Assembly: GCA_949775045.1 (NCBI GenBank) | Contig: OX459103.1 | Location: 1,323,501-1,387,500 of the forward strand | Direction: 5' to 3' | Source of the DNA: Metridium senile | Taxonomy: Eukaryota; Cnidaria; Anthozoa; Actiniaria; Metridiidae | Length of the DNA: 64,000 nt | Shown: positions 1-11,416 of the stretch, piece after piece | How positions within the stretch are numbered: position 1 is the stretch's first letter | Layout: each line of letters opens with the position of its first letter | Notes under the pieces: model-generated | The model's database searches: none | What the model was told of the DNA's origin: nothing | Seen by the model: the letters and a program-made list of their open reading frames with translations, nothing else | Program-made: the position numbers and the translations under genes

Positions 1-1839
1 AGTGGGTAGCCTGTGGTGAGCCTGCATTGCGATGCCACAGTACAGCATTTCGCACATGGTCATGCAAAATGGCCCCTTGTTTGTGCTATGCATGTAGGCT
101 CTCCCAGATCATACCCTTTAGAGGCATTCTCGTACCCAGACCCTACTCAGCTTTCTGGCAGATCGTAGGCTAAGGGAAACCCTACAACCGAAAGCCAGAA
201 TTGTTGTGACAGCGTCAACAGAGCGCATGCGCCATCGACCGAGGTGCCCTGGGCACGAGAATGAACGAACGAATGAGCACATCGCATCGACGCCAACTTA
301 ATTAATATTCATCATCTTCTGTACGAGCCTTGGCACGCTTGAATTTGCAAACTATTTATAGATGTTTTATGAATTGATTTTGATGGTTAAAGAAGTGCAT
401 TTGAACGGTAAAATTAGGCATGGATAAGGAAATATTACCGTAACGTAGAATAACATTTTTGGATCAGAATTCTATAAACTTAAAAAAGAAAGGATTTATG
501 AGCCTGTAAAGAATGTTGACACGTGTCTTAAATTCTCCGAAGCTGCAACCTTCCCGGCACAGTGAGTTAGGCGAATTTAAAAATAGCCGTAACTTGTTTT
601 ATTTTAACCCAAATCGCTTGAAATCTTCACAGATGCTTAATTAAATAATAACTGAAAATTCAACTGAAGGTTTTTATTGAATTGTATTAATATATCGTTG
701 AAAAACTTCGAAGTTTTAAAAGTCGCCTTATATTCTCTTATAAAAAGAGCAGATTTCATATGACTATGAAAAGCTCACGGCATGAACGCGGTCAATACAC
801 GGCAGGACATGTCAAAAACTGAGTTCTAGAAACATCACGGTCGCGGCAAGGCACGCACACGGCACTGAACATTGCACAGTCATACGAAATCTGCTTTACA
901 TGTCTATATACGGACAGTATAATGATTATATCAGCCACGGTATTATTGTCATGCATGCTGGGTGGTGAGATAAACGCTGCATGACTTTGTGTTGTCCCCC
1001 CTCCCACATGACACAATGCTCAGTCCTCTTAAATAAGTAAATAATAATAATTATAATTTGCTTATAAAGAGCTTATTCAAGTCTGTTCTAAGCGCTGAAA
1101 ATAACAAAAAAATCCAAAAATTGATAAATTTGAAATGTCTCTAATAGAAGTAGGTAAGGAGTTCCAGAGTGAAGGAGCTGCAACTTTGAAGGAACGCTGA
1201 CCATATATATTTGAGATTGTATGATTTAGGACTTGCAATCAAATCACAATCTTCGCACATAACTTGCCAATCATTGACTTGTTTCTACAAAACACATTGA
1301 AACCTTGGAATTTTCTGGGATTTTAACAGCGTTTTCGCTCCAAGTCTAACGAGTCAGGTCGAGTGGATGGATAACTATTGCAGTGCTGTCACGTATCTTG
1401 CTCTAATAGCCAACTATTTCTAATGGAAACATGTAATGTTAAACAAGTGTTTCTATATTGGATAACAGGTGAACGGTACATAACTAGATATGCGCACAAT
1501 TTGCACAGTACACACATTTGAATTACTTACGCACATTTTGCGTCAATGCGCACTTATGTACAAAGTTATCGCGCACACTAAAAGATAATGCGCACATAAA
1601 TATCAATAATAATCAATCAATCTTTACGAGGGTAATTACACAGATAAAGACAGCCTTTTTTTCGATCTGGCCTAATAAGTATATCCCCTTATTGTTAAAA
1701 ATGACAAGCTGAGTCGATAACCAACGTACCAAAGGTTACAGCAAAGTTAATATGGTTACAACGATAAAGAAATGCTATGCATAAACTCTAAAATCCAATA
1801 GAGCGAAAACACTAGAACCATAAAATAAAAACAAAATAG
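1..1839. repeat. Direct repeat X, copy 1 (left flank of EEP gene)
   Basis: By eye this stretch is nearly identical to 4571-6912, apart from insertions in the second copy. Homology already holds at base 1, so the repeat may continue beyond the window. It contains a damaged LINE 3' end at about 1025-1290 (minus strand) that lacks roughly 47 bp present in copy 2, and no gene. A third, partial relative of its 780-895 segment lies at 22922-23035. Confidence 0.9.
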
Positions 1840-2913
1840 CCAAGCGCGGTGAAATCATGCAAATGGTGTGAAGGAATGTCTTATTGTGCCAAACATCAAA
1901 CAATAGAACTCCCCGAGCACCACATCTTTGAGCAGTATCTCAATATTACTCAACTTTGCGTCTACATTAGATACCTTTAAAACTTCCCAATGAATATGAA
2001 AATCAGAGACATTACGAAACATTAATAGCTTGAAGCCCTCATAAAGTTTTATTAAAAACAAAAAGACGAGTTTTACGATTTTTGCATTTTTGCGAAATTG
2101 TATACAAAACCGCGAAAAAAAGTAAACATTGGATTTTTGGTCCGGCTCATATATTTTACGTTTTGAGAAGATCGTATGGCTCGATTGCTATCTAATTGCC
2201 ATTAAGTGAGCAAGAGATATAGGAGAAAAGAACGAACGAAGATTTTTGCTAACAGATACCCAAGAAATAATAAATATTTCGATGCAAAATCTATTGTTTA
2301 GATTTTGCGTAAATTATCCGCTTTATTTAAACAATCCTCGATATCTTGCAAACCGCCTAATAAATTTTGATAAAACTTTCCACAACTGGGGGCAAATATT
2401 CAAGGTGTAAGCAGTATGAAGCATTTTGCTAGAAAATGACTTTAAAGGCTAATATTGGACTCAAGGCTAAAACATATATTTCGTAATAATCAATTAAAAT
2501 TATGTCCGATTTTTCAAAAAAAACATCCTAAATCATAATTCAGTCTTTATGAAAGAAATGTGTTCAAGTGGATTTGAAATCGAACCAACGCGTGTTTATA
2601 CTGGAGCTTCAAATGCGGACGGTACTCGCGAAAAATTATTGGGTCGAGCCACCTTAACTAAAATCAAAGGTGGAAAATGTTTTTTAGTCTTCAAATATAA
2701 TGCATTTGAAATTTTAAACTTTAAAATTACATTTCCTAACAATGTCATTTTTTGCACACTTACTCACACTTACCTGAGTTTAAATTTTTCATAGTGTTCA
2801 TTACCTCATCAAAATGAAATAAACAATTTTTTTAGTTTGGATTGAGTTGTCTTCAACAAGATATGTTATTTTATGCAATGCAAAAGATTAAAATTTGCGA
2901 TTTTTTTTTTCAC
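1840..2913. other. AT-rich stretch 3' of the EEP gene, no gene seen
   Basis: Unique AT-rich sequence between repeat X and the stop codon of the minus-strand EEP gene. Short open frames exist (for example 2549-2794 plus) but show no recognisable domain, splice context or compositional sign of coding. Confidence 0.5.
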
Positions 2914-3019
2914 TTATTCACATAAAGAAGAAGAAGAAGAAGAAGAAAAAGAAAAAGAACAAGAAGAAGAGTCTTCTTCTTCTACTTCTTCTTCTTCTTC
3001 TTCTTCTTCTTCCTCTTCC

Positions 3020-3051
<32 letters not shown>

Positions 3052-3082
3052 TTCCTCCTCTTCCTCCTCTTCCTCCTCTTCC

Positions 3083-3114
<32 letters not shown>

Positions 3115-4128
3115 TTCCTCCTCTTTCTCCTCTTCCTCCTCTTCCTCCTCTTCCTCCTCCTCCTCCTCCTCCTCCTCCTCTTCTTCTTCTTCTTCTTCTT
3201 CTTCTTCTTCTTCTTCTTCTTCTTCTTCTTCTTCTTCTTCTTCTTCTTCTTCTTCTTCTTCTTCTTCTTCTTCTTCTTCTTCTTCTTCTTCTTCTTCTTC
3301 TTCTTCTTCTTCTTCTTCTTCTTCTTCTTCTTCTTCTTCTTCGTCTTCCACAATTTTCAAATCAGAAAACATGCTTTCTAAATTTTTAGACATCAAAGCT
3401 TGCACAGGATCATGATCAAAAACTTTCTTTGGGGTTTCTGACGATTCATCTTCCAAGTACATATAGCCTTTCAAAGCCTCCACTTGCGATAGAACGATAT
3501 CTTTCGTAGATACAAAGAAGTCGATACAAGTCGTACGGTTGGCAAGTGTGTAACTATAAACTTTCATTCCAGCATTGGAGATTTCATCTTTAACATCATC
3601 GAGAGAGATGTTGAAATCCCCACCGAGGATGACTGGAAACTTGGTACTATAATTCACTTTATTGACGACCGATATAAGTTCTTTGAATTTGTCTTTCTTA
3701 TCCTTAACTTTATACTCCCCATGCCATGATATAGCAATGAAACTTGTTGGTGTTCGCCCCCCAGTCTTCGTCTTCAGCTTCGCAAAACTGGCTCTATCCT
3801 TGAATGTCGTAAAACTCAGATTTTCTTCTCCGGTAGCACCGAATGCAGTCATGAATTCTTCCTCCAAATCTTCTGTTGTATCATCTTCAAGTGCGTCTTT
3901 GTGATAAAATATTGCAGCATCCTTATTCTTGTGTTCCACAGAATTGTAATGTTCTTTAATCGTACGAATATTGTACTTTATTTTGTCATTGACGTGACGC
4001 CAGAGATTTTCTTGTATAAAGAGCAAGGAAGGTAGTTTGTCGCTCATCGTGGCATTTATTTTATCCTTCTTCTCGATTCTCGTTCCTTTACCACCATTGA
4101 TATTGAAACTAACTAGCGATAGCGCCAT
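2914..4128 (-). CDS. Endonuclease/exonuclease/phosphatase-fold protein with poly-glutamate C-terminus
   Basis: Single-exon gene of about 404 codons; I place the start at the ATG at 4128, since the open frame upstream begins only with GTG. The first ~265 residues show the ordered motifs of the EEP (DNase I-like) superfamily: SFNING at the N-terminus, an LLFIQE segment holding the metal-binding Glu, LGGDFN in the middle, TCIDFF and finally FDHDPV. These are the expected metal and catalytic positions, so the fold looks complete. The C-terminal third is an almost uninterrupted acidic run of well over 100 Glu, then a Ser-rich end; the (CTT/CTC)n tract at about 2975-3345 encodes it. Substrate is unknown. 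No signal peptide and no reverse transcriptase are attached, so this is not an intact LINE. Without introns it could be a retrocopy, or a domesticated retroelement endonuclease. Expression is unproven. Confidence 0.7.
2935..3345. repeat. (CTT/CTC)n trinucleotide tract encoding poly-Glu
   Basis: Pure and interrupted CTT/CTC (GAA/GAG on the minus strand) of about 370-400 bp. It lies in frame inside the EEP gene, where it reads as Glu; the opposite strand gives only poly-Ser, Leu or Pro shadow frames. Confidence 0.95.
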
Positions 4129-4570
4129 TGCTTCAATCACGGGCTGTAGGATACTCTATGCTTCGAGTCGTGAGCAATGTTTGTTAGTGGACTAAATAAA
4201 ACACAACATACAAATCACTTGAGGATCAATAAAACATGAATTTACTGTCGTTTGTGTTCATTTTCCTTCCCCGGCCATCTTGAATATACTATAGTTATCA
4301 GTCCTATCGTTCGGGTTGTGCCCAGATCAGCACAACCAGACCATAAAAAGTGCTGCTTTGTCTAGAATTTTGGCTCCTTCTGTGTGTACCGGAAACCTAT
4401 TGTATTCTTTGTTAGCTTCATTCATTGTTTAAATTAAGTCTTTTGTTATTTCTATTGAATTACGTAGACTGTGTTTTTGCTACACTCACAAATAGCGATG
4501 GAAATGATAAGAAAGATAGATAAATATAACAAAACGCGATAGCTTAGCGACATTTTGTTAAAAGTGAACG
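4129..4570. other. 5' flank of the EEP gene
   Basis: About 440 bp between the EEP start codon and repeat X copy 2. It presumably holds the promoter, but I see no TATA box or other element I can defend. Confidence 0.4.
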
Positions 4571-4660
4571 AGTGGGTAGCCTGTGGTGAGCCTGCATTGC
4601 GATGCCACAGTACAGCATTTCGCGCATGGTCATGCAAAATGGCCCCTTGTTAGTTCTATG

Positions 4661-4780
4661 TCAATCTCGAACCCCGAGCCTTCGTTCCTCTTGGCCAGCC
4701 GAGTAACGTAAGACTCTTCTAATGTCGGGCGCCATAAGACCGCTGACAAAAAGCCAGACGTGACTCTGGGCTCGAGATTG
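4661..4780. mobile_element. 120-bp MITE with 8-bp target duplication (hAT-like)
   Basis: Bounded by the direct repeat GTTCTATG (4653-4660 and 4781-4788), with imperfect inverted ends starting CAATCTCGA. The matching place in repeat X copy 1 lacks the insert. An 8-bp duplication plus short inverted ends is typical of non-autonomous hAT elements; no transposase is present. Confidence 0.7.
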
Positions 4781-4799
4781 GTTCTATGTAGGCTCTCCC

Positions 4800-5132
4800 A
4801 GCAATGCTCAAGCCAAAAAAAGATCAAGTGGAAGACCAAAAGTTCTGCTGATTTATAACTGATGCAACTCAAGAAAGGCAAAGAGGAAGAGATAGTTTTA
4901 CTAGATAATGTAACAAATTTATAGATACTTAATTTAATTAATGTAATTTATAGGGTATATATACTTATGTATGTACTATATATGTATATATATATTTATT
5001 TATTTCTTCTTATTTTTATTATTACTATTTTTTTTTTCTCTCTATTGATTCTAGACATTTTTTATTTGTAATTTATGTTCTCTGAAAAGCCTTTTAAGGA
5101 CGAGAATAAAAATGTATGTATGTATGTAATGC
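4800..5132 (+). mobile_element. Truncated LINE-like insert with (ATGT)n tail
   Basis: Insert absent from repeat X copy 1, ending in AATAAAA followed by ATGT repeats, with CTCCCAG at both borders (about 4793-4799 and 5131-5138). A short microsatellite tail and flanking duplication fit target-primed insertion of a 5'-truncated non-LTR element. No clear reverse transcriptase motif is left. Confidence 0.55.
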
Positions 5133-6061
5133 TCCCAGATCATACCCTTTAGAGGCATTCTCGTACCCAGACCCTACTCAGCTTTCTGGCAGATCGTAGG
5201 CTCTGGGAAACCCTACAACCGAAAGCCAGAATTGTTGTGACAGCGTCAACAGAGCGCATGCGCCATCAACCGAGGTGCCCTGGGCACGAGAATGAACGAA
5301 CGAATGAGCACATCGCATCGACGCCAACTTCAATATTCATCATCTTCTGTACGAGCCTTGGCACGCTTGAACTTGCAAACTATTTATAGATGTTTTATGA
5401 ATTGATTTTGATGGTTAAAGAAGTGCATTTGAACGGTAAAATTAGGCATGGATAGGGAAATATTACCGTAGAATAACATTCTTGGATAAGAATTCTATAA
5501 ACTTGAAAAAGAAAGGATTTATGAGCCTGTAAAGAATGTTGACACGTGTCTTAAATTCTCCGAAGCTGCAACCTTCCCGGCACAGTGAGTTAGGCGAATT
5601 TAAAAATAGCCGTAACTTGTTTTATTTTAACCCAAATCGCTTGAAATCTTCACAGATGCTTAATTAAATAATAACTGAAAATTCAACTGAAGGTTTTTAT
5701 TGAATTGTATTAATATTTCGTTGAAAAACTTCGAAGTTTTAAAAGTCGCCTTATATTCTCTTATAAATAAGAGCAGATTTCGTATGACTATGAAAACTCA
5801 CGTACGGCACGAACGCGGTCAAGGCACGACAAGAAACATCAAAATATTCTAGAAACATCACGGTCGCGGCAAGGCATGCACACGGCACTGAACGTTTCAC
5901 AGTCATACGAATCTGCTTTATATGTCTATATACGGACAGTATAAACGATGATATCAGCCACGGTCTTATTGTCATGCATGCTGGGTGGTGAGATAAACCG
6001 CTGCATGACTTTGTGTTGTCCCCCTCCCACATGACACAATGCTCAGTCCTCTTAAATAAGT

Positions 6062-6062
6062 A

Positions 6063-6098
<36 letters not shown>

Positions 6099-6325
6099 TT
6101 GCTTATAAAGCGGTTATTCAAGTCTGTTCTAAGCGCTGAAAATAACAAAAAAATAGAATATAAAAGCAATAATTTGAGGAAGTGCTTTTTCAGTTTTGAT
6201 TCAAAAATTGATAAATTTGAAATGTCTCTAATAGAAGTAGGTAAGGAGTTCCAGAGTGAAGGAGCTGCAACTTTGAAGGAACGCTGACCATATATATTTG
6301 AGATTGTATGATTTAGGACTTGCAA
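6062..6325 (-). pseudogene. LINE reverse-transcriptase C-terminal fragment and 3' end
   Basis: The minus-strand frame contains an RSFKVAAPSLWNSLP-type motif followed by SIRDIS and SIFESKLK, the conserved extreme C-terminus of CR1/L2/Rex-like non-LTR reverse transcriptases. It then runs into a 3' end reading AGCGCTTAGAACAGACTTG and a (TTA)n tail at about 6064-6100. Strongly 5'-truncated. A damaged counterpart lies at 1025-1290 in repeat X copy 1. Confidence 0.8.
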
Positions 6326-6867
6326 TCAAATCACAATCTTCGCACATAACTTGCCAATCATTGACTTGTTTCTACAAAACACATTGAAACCTTGGAATTT
6401 TCTGGGATTTTAACAGCGTTTTCGCTCCAAGTCCAACGAGTCAGGTCGAGTTGATGGATAACTATTGCAGTGCTGTCACGTATCTTGCTCCAATAGCCAA
6501 CTATTTCTAATGGAAACATGTAATGTTAAACAAGTGTTTCTATATTGGATAACAGGTGAACGTACATCACTAGATATGCGCACAATTTGCACAGTACACA
6601 CATTGCCATTTGAATTACTTACGCACATTTTGCGTCAATGCGCACTTATGTACAAAGTTATCGCGCGCACTAAAAAATAGTGCGCACATAAATATCAATA
6701 ATAATCAATCAATCTTTATGGGGTAGTTAAACAGAGAAAGACAGTCTTTTTCCGAACTGGCCTAATAAGTATAGTTCTTTGTTGAGTCGATAACCAACGT
6801 ACCGAAAGTTACAGCAAAGTTGATATGGTTACAACGATAAAGAAATGCTATGCATAAAATCTAAAAT

Positions 6868-7108
6868 CCAATAAAGAGAAAACACTAGAACCATGAAATA
6901 AAAATAAAATAGTTACTAACTAATCAGTTTCTATTTAGTGACCATTTAGTCAGTATCACTCAACCAGTAACATCAAATACAAAAGGAAACAATACCTCAT
7001 TACAACTTTACTTGTCTTTTATTAGTAACTAATAGTCGCTAAATAAGAACAATTACACACTAACAATTTGATTTTGTTTCATGGTTCTAGTGTTTTCGCT
7101 CTATTACG
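6868..7108. repeat. Inverted repeat ~240 bp
   Basis: Arms at about 6868-6915 and 7060-7108 are reverse complements (GAAAACACTAGAACCATGAAA against TTTCATGGTTCTAGTGTTTTC). The left arm coincides with the end of repeat X copy 2, so the repeat boundary may be a foldback element boundary. Confidence 0.65.
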
Positions 7109-9216
7109 ATTATTAAAACAATTTGTATGAGATTAATACCGATGAAACTAGAAAAATGGATAATAAAAACATGTTCTTATTATCCACAATAGAACTAAGT
7201 ACTACAAACTACTAGTATTGCAAAGTTGTACCTAAAAGTGCCTATTAACGATCACTGTAGATCGATTTAAGTAGACACAGTGTGCGCACCACATTTCAAT
7301 GTGCGCGGAGTTCTTGACTCTGCATGGTGCGCAGCGACGTAAAATGTGCGCGAACTTTCATAAAAAAAGACAACAACAAAAGATTGTCATAAATTGAACA
7401 ATTAATATTATTTTATTTGTTCTGAAGTGATTTTAAACCCAATTTACTTAGTACTTATTTTTACAGATATAAAACTAGCTTATTTACTACAAAATACATT
7501 TCTGAGGTTCATATTTTACAATTACTCACATTATTTGTAACAAGCATTAAATAAATTTATTCAATTGTTAGACTATGCATTCAGTAAATCTGTATTTTTA
7601 ACATATCCAATAGTTTATGTTTAATACTTCTTTATCAAAATAGATCTTGAGTCATTATTTGACATACAGTAGTCCAAGAAGATTTAAAGTTCAGGCATCT
7701 TTTGCTCAACCTTCAAAAAGAAAGAAAAACTGAATGTTTAGTAAATAGTTTGAGATTGAAATGGGCATTTACAATAGTTAGATGATTAACAGACAGTCTT
7801 TTGTAATTAATAGTTGTCATAATTTAGACCAAATTATGGTCATTTCTTATACAATTAAAAGAGATTTTATATCAACACTTTTTACCAGTATGATTGACTT
7901 TATCTTATGCAGTTGATTTATAATCTTAGATACATATATTGAATATTAAATCATAGTTTTTAAAGAAATCCTTATATGCCACACAACAATTTATATTATT
8001 AACACATAACATATGAACTAAACCATCTGTATCATTCCCATGACTGTCACATTAATTACGCTATATATCAATGCAATACTATAAATATATATGTTTACAT
8101 GGGCATACAATTTGATAATAAATAGGAATGACCTTTGGCTTGTCATTTTTTATATTATAAATATATTCAATGTCCAGTTAAGTCAAGCTATTTTTGATAT
8201 TGAGTTACATACTAGCAATAAATAGAAGTTGACTATACTTTTATGGTAATAGCGAGTGAGACGTAAACATTATTATGGACATTCAAGACTTATTAATACT
8301 ATGAATATATACTTAATGTCCAGTTAAGTCAAGTTATTTTTGATATTGTACTATGTATTACATGCTATCAATAAATAGAAGTACTTTTATGGTAATAGCG
8401 AGTGAGACGTAAACATCATTATGGACATTTGAAGATATTTATCTTAACATCTGGCTATTTCCCACTATTGTATAGAGGTTGTTGATATTATAGTCAATGG
8501 TAAAAATGAAACATTTCTCACAAGAGTGGAAAATGTTACTTAAACATAGTTATTGGTTATATTTAAAGCTGGTTTAGGGATGTTTATAATCAGCCAATCA
8601 CAATGAAAGGAATTGATCCAATCAGAACATTTACTACTCAAAGTATGGACAAAAAAAACACAGCTCATTGTGGCTGAAATCACTTTCTATGCACCACAGG
8701 GGCTGCATACCATCTCAAAGGGATAAGCATTAATTAACTCAGAAGAAAATAGGAAATACTCAACAACAATATTTGGAAAAATGAATAAGACAGACCCCAT
8801 CCCCCTTGAAAATTAATTGACTTTGATGACTTCGATGTGAGTTTTTCTCATGCAAATTTCAAGAACCAAACATCAACACTGCACATGAGAGAAGATAGTG
8901 TAAATCACCATGGCGCAGTTTATATTGCTTAGGATTGTATAGCTTGTTGCCCAAAACTAAGAGGGGTGGGGAGGGTCAAGAACTGCATATTCACTATTCT
9001 TATTTTATTGCCAGTTATAGATTGATTACAACAACAGTCTAGGTTTTGAATATTACAAGCTATGTGGATTTACTAGAAAGACTTTTAACTTCACTGATAT
9101 ACTATGTACTTTAGGCCTAAGGGGGAGTAGGGTGGGGTTTTATTTTGTAATATAAACTATAAACATGTATAAAAGTAAAGTTTACCAAGATTCAAGAAGC
9201 ATTAATTACCTGTACA
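7109..9216. other. AT-rich intergenic stretch, no gene seen
   Basis: No coding signal. It contains one tandem duplication (8150-8435) and otherwise looks unique. Confidence 0.5.
8150..8435. repeat. Two-copy tandem duplication, ~140 bp unit
   Basis: The block with AATGTCCAGTTAAGTCAAG and AATAGCGAGTGAGACGTAAAC occurs twice in direct order with small indels. Confidence 0.85.
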
Positions 9217-9594
9217 TCACACTGTAATAAGATGAAAGTCTTTCTCATATTCATTCTTATTCTCTTCTAGTTCCACTCCAAACATCGTATCGGTGACAAA
9301 ATCGCCTTTACGACACCAAGAGTTGCCCTTGGGGTCGGGCTTCCAGCCAACGTTTAGCACAGCAGACACTGAGTGAAATGGATGTAATCGCGAAGGCTTT
9401 GGACACGTGATGGAATACTCGATCGGCGTTCCTTTCTTGTAGTTTGCTAGAGAGATTTCACTTTCTCCTAGCTTTGTGCTAGGCCCGTCGGCTATGCTGA
9501 CATCTTCAAATGATACTTTCATGTACGACTCCTTAGGAAAAGACTCCGGTGCACTAGTTGGAAGGCTTATTTTACCGGTTAATTTGATACTCAT
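9217..9594 (-). CDS. YbaY-domain-like small protein
   Basis: A 125-codon intact frame with a clean ATG at 9594 and TGA at 9217-9219; no intron is needed. The pattern GKISLP...YMKVSFEDVSIADGPS, then IPxx-like PIEYSI, and near the C-terminus GDFVTDTMFGVEL, resembles the YbaY/YscW-type beta-sandwich domain: a short beta-rich unit with an LxDVSxADxP box and a TDT-containing last strand. Most known members are bacterial lipoproteins, but no signal peptide or lipobox is present here, so a cytosolic protein is likely. The central insert with KPDPKGNSWCRKGD is unusual. It stands alone, about 1.8 kb from the next gene on the same strand. Codon and base composition do not stand out. Function is unknown and the family call rests on motif memory only. 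Confidence 0.6.
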   Translation of the reverse strand: MSIKLTGKISLPTSAPESFPKESYMKVSFEDVSIADGPSTKLGESEISLANYKKGTPIEYSITCPKPSRLHPFHSVSAVLNVGWKPDPKGNSWCRKGDFVTDTMFGVELEENKNEYEKDFHLITV

Positions 9595-10640
9595 AGCTAA
9601 ATAGTAAACACACTAAATAGAAGCTTTGATCAAACGGAAGATAGAAGGTTCGATCTGGTTAGAATCCACACTGACTGTAAACGAAAGTGAGCAACACACA
9701 TAGATATTGTAAATAAATTGTATCATCGTCAAAGTGCATCATGGGTAATGGAATAATTTATCAAATATTTCACAAGGCCAATATGTAAAAATAGTCGTTT
9801 TTGGATATAGTCTGTCATCAAGAAGATTTATCGTTTTAATTTGTAGGATATTATTTAACCTTTCTGACTTCTGTAATATCATATTATACAAAAACACTAC
9901 TTCGCTAGTGACGGGCTTCCTGTGGTTTAACGCTGAGCAGCGCTCTTTTCGTCCAAATGATCAACTAGTCGAAGTCCATTTCATAACAAAAGCAGAACAC
10001 GCAATGGGAGATAACATTATTATTGCTTTATTTACAATTTATTCAGTTAATCATATGTTAATCACATGTTAATCATAGTCATAATACTATTATTAAACTA
10101 AGTGGGTATTGTGATTTAAATTAGATCAATGGAAACTCCATTCTAAATGAATGGCTTATAACTCGATTGCAAACTTGTTGTTGTATTACAGTTTTAATAA
10201 ATTAATTAACACTTTTTGCATGCCATTATACTTAGAGTCCCACAGGGAGCCCGGCTTTTTGTCGTTTCTTTTCTTTTTTCTCTCTCTTTATTTACCCTAA
10301 TAATACGCTATATTATGTTTGCATCGGGATTCCTGTGATATGAGACAGTTCCGACGTATTGATGCAATTAACAGTAACTCGTTAGGAGGATTATACTCTT
10401 ATCTGTAACGTACTCGCTAGTAACCGTTAATGTATAGAAGGGCTGAAACAACTGCTAGATGCCTCAATTAAAACTCATATATAAAATGTTTTAAGCATTC
10501 TTTCATTATTATAAAGCCTCCAAACGTTTGTGTAATAAACATACTTTATGTTAGGATGTTCAAATTTGGGGAAATCTGAAATGATACGATGCTATGCAGC
10601 AATATTTAAAAGTCGAGTTTTAGTTACATGTTCACCGCTA
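9595..10640. other. AT-rich intergenic stretch, no gene seen
   Basis: Upstream of the YbaY-like gene. No promoter element or repeat that I can support. Confidence 0.45.
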
Positions 10641-10649
10641 GTTGCCCTG

Positions 10650-10945
10650 ACCGAGGGGTACTTCCTTATATTTACTATACGGGGACGTTCCGCCAAATAG
10701 GGTATGTTTTTTTTGCCTTGGCGTCTTGAATAGGGTATACAATTTAGCCTAATTTGTCTTAAATTGCCTTACCTAGGGTATACAATTTCCCCCTTGAGTC
10801 TTGGATAGGGTCTACTTTTTACCAATTTGTCTTGAAATAGGGTACATATTTTTAGGATTCTGCTGTCTTAAATAGGGTCAGGGTTTAGAGGTACCAGCGG
10901 AACGTCCCCGTCAGAAACTGGGTCAAGTACCCCCCCCCCCCCCCC
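10650..10945. mobile_element. TIR element with internal TAGGGTA repeats
   Basis: Outer inverted ends GAGGGGTACTT / AAGTACCCCCC and inner ends GGGGACGTTCCGC / GCGGAACGTCCCC enclose several degenerate copies of a unit with AATAGGGTA and AATTTGTCTT. The right end runs into a poly-C tract (10930-10948). This is non-autonomous foldback architecture. Confidence 0.7.
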
Positions 10946-11024
10946 CCCGGGCTTTAACTGTCTATTTTAACTCGAATTTATTCCTTAGAAACACCGATGC
11001 AACCCTCGTTCCAAGGGCTTTTCC

Positions 11025-11360
11025 CCGGCGTGCACTCCCTTCGTCCAAGTGGTAGGGGTGATCGGCGGAGGTTTTGGAAACGAACCCTAAAAGGTACGCA
11101 CAGATAAAAATAACTGATAAAGCCTTGTTGATTTCAAACCCTAAATGGTACGGCTGTGAAATGTTCTTGCCAGCCAAGCTTACTTTTAGCAACAAAGCAG
11201 AGTAAAAATGACCCTAACAGGTACGGAATCATGTTACGTAACGGTTTTTGAGCCAGAACCCTAAAAGGACCCTAAAAGGACCCTAAAAGGTACGTACAGG
11301 AAATATTTTAACTCTAAAAGGTACGCCGATCACCCCTACCACTTGGACAAAGGGAGTACC
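11025..11360. mobile_element. TIR element with internal CCCTAAAAGGTACG repeats
   Basis: About 35-bp inverted ends (left CCAAGTGGTAGGGGTGATCG, right its complement near 11320-11355). Between them CCCTAAAAGG(T/A)ACG recurs at least five times. Same design as 10650-10945 and 28425-28743. It lies just 3' of the dual-oxygenase gene. Confidence 0.75.
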
Positions 11361-11416
11361 TACAAGCCAAGGTAAAAACCCCTGAGAACGAAGTTGGCAC
11401 AGTTCTAACGACTGTT

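Larger units (their letters stand above)
4571..6912. repeat. Direct repeat X, copy 2 (with two inserted elements)
   Basis: Second copy of 1-1839. Relative to copy 1 it carries a 120-bp inverted-repeat element (4661-4780) and a roughly 340-bp LINE-like insert (about 4800-5132). Copy 1 shows the empty site for both, so they probably arrived after the duplication. Together with 1-4570 it forms a tandem duplication with a period near 4.57 kb. Confidence 0.9.

Noticed and set aside
2873..3415. Poly-Ser and poly-Leu/Pro frames on the plus strand, poly-Lys/Arg frame on the minus strand
   Set aside because: They are the other frames of the trinucleotide tract. Only the minus Glu frame continues into a recognisable folded domain.
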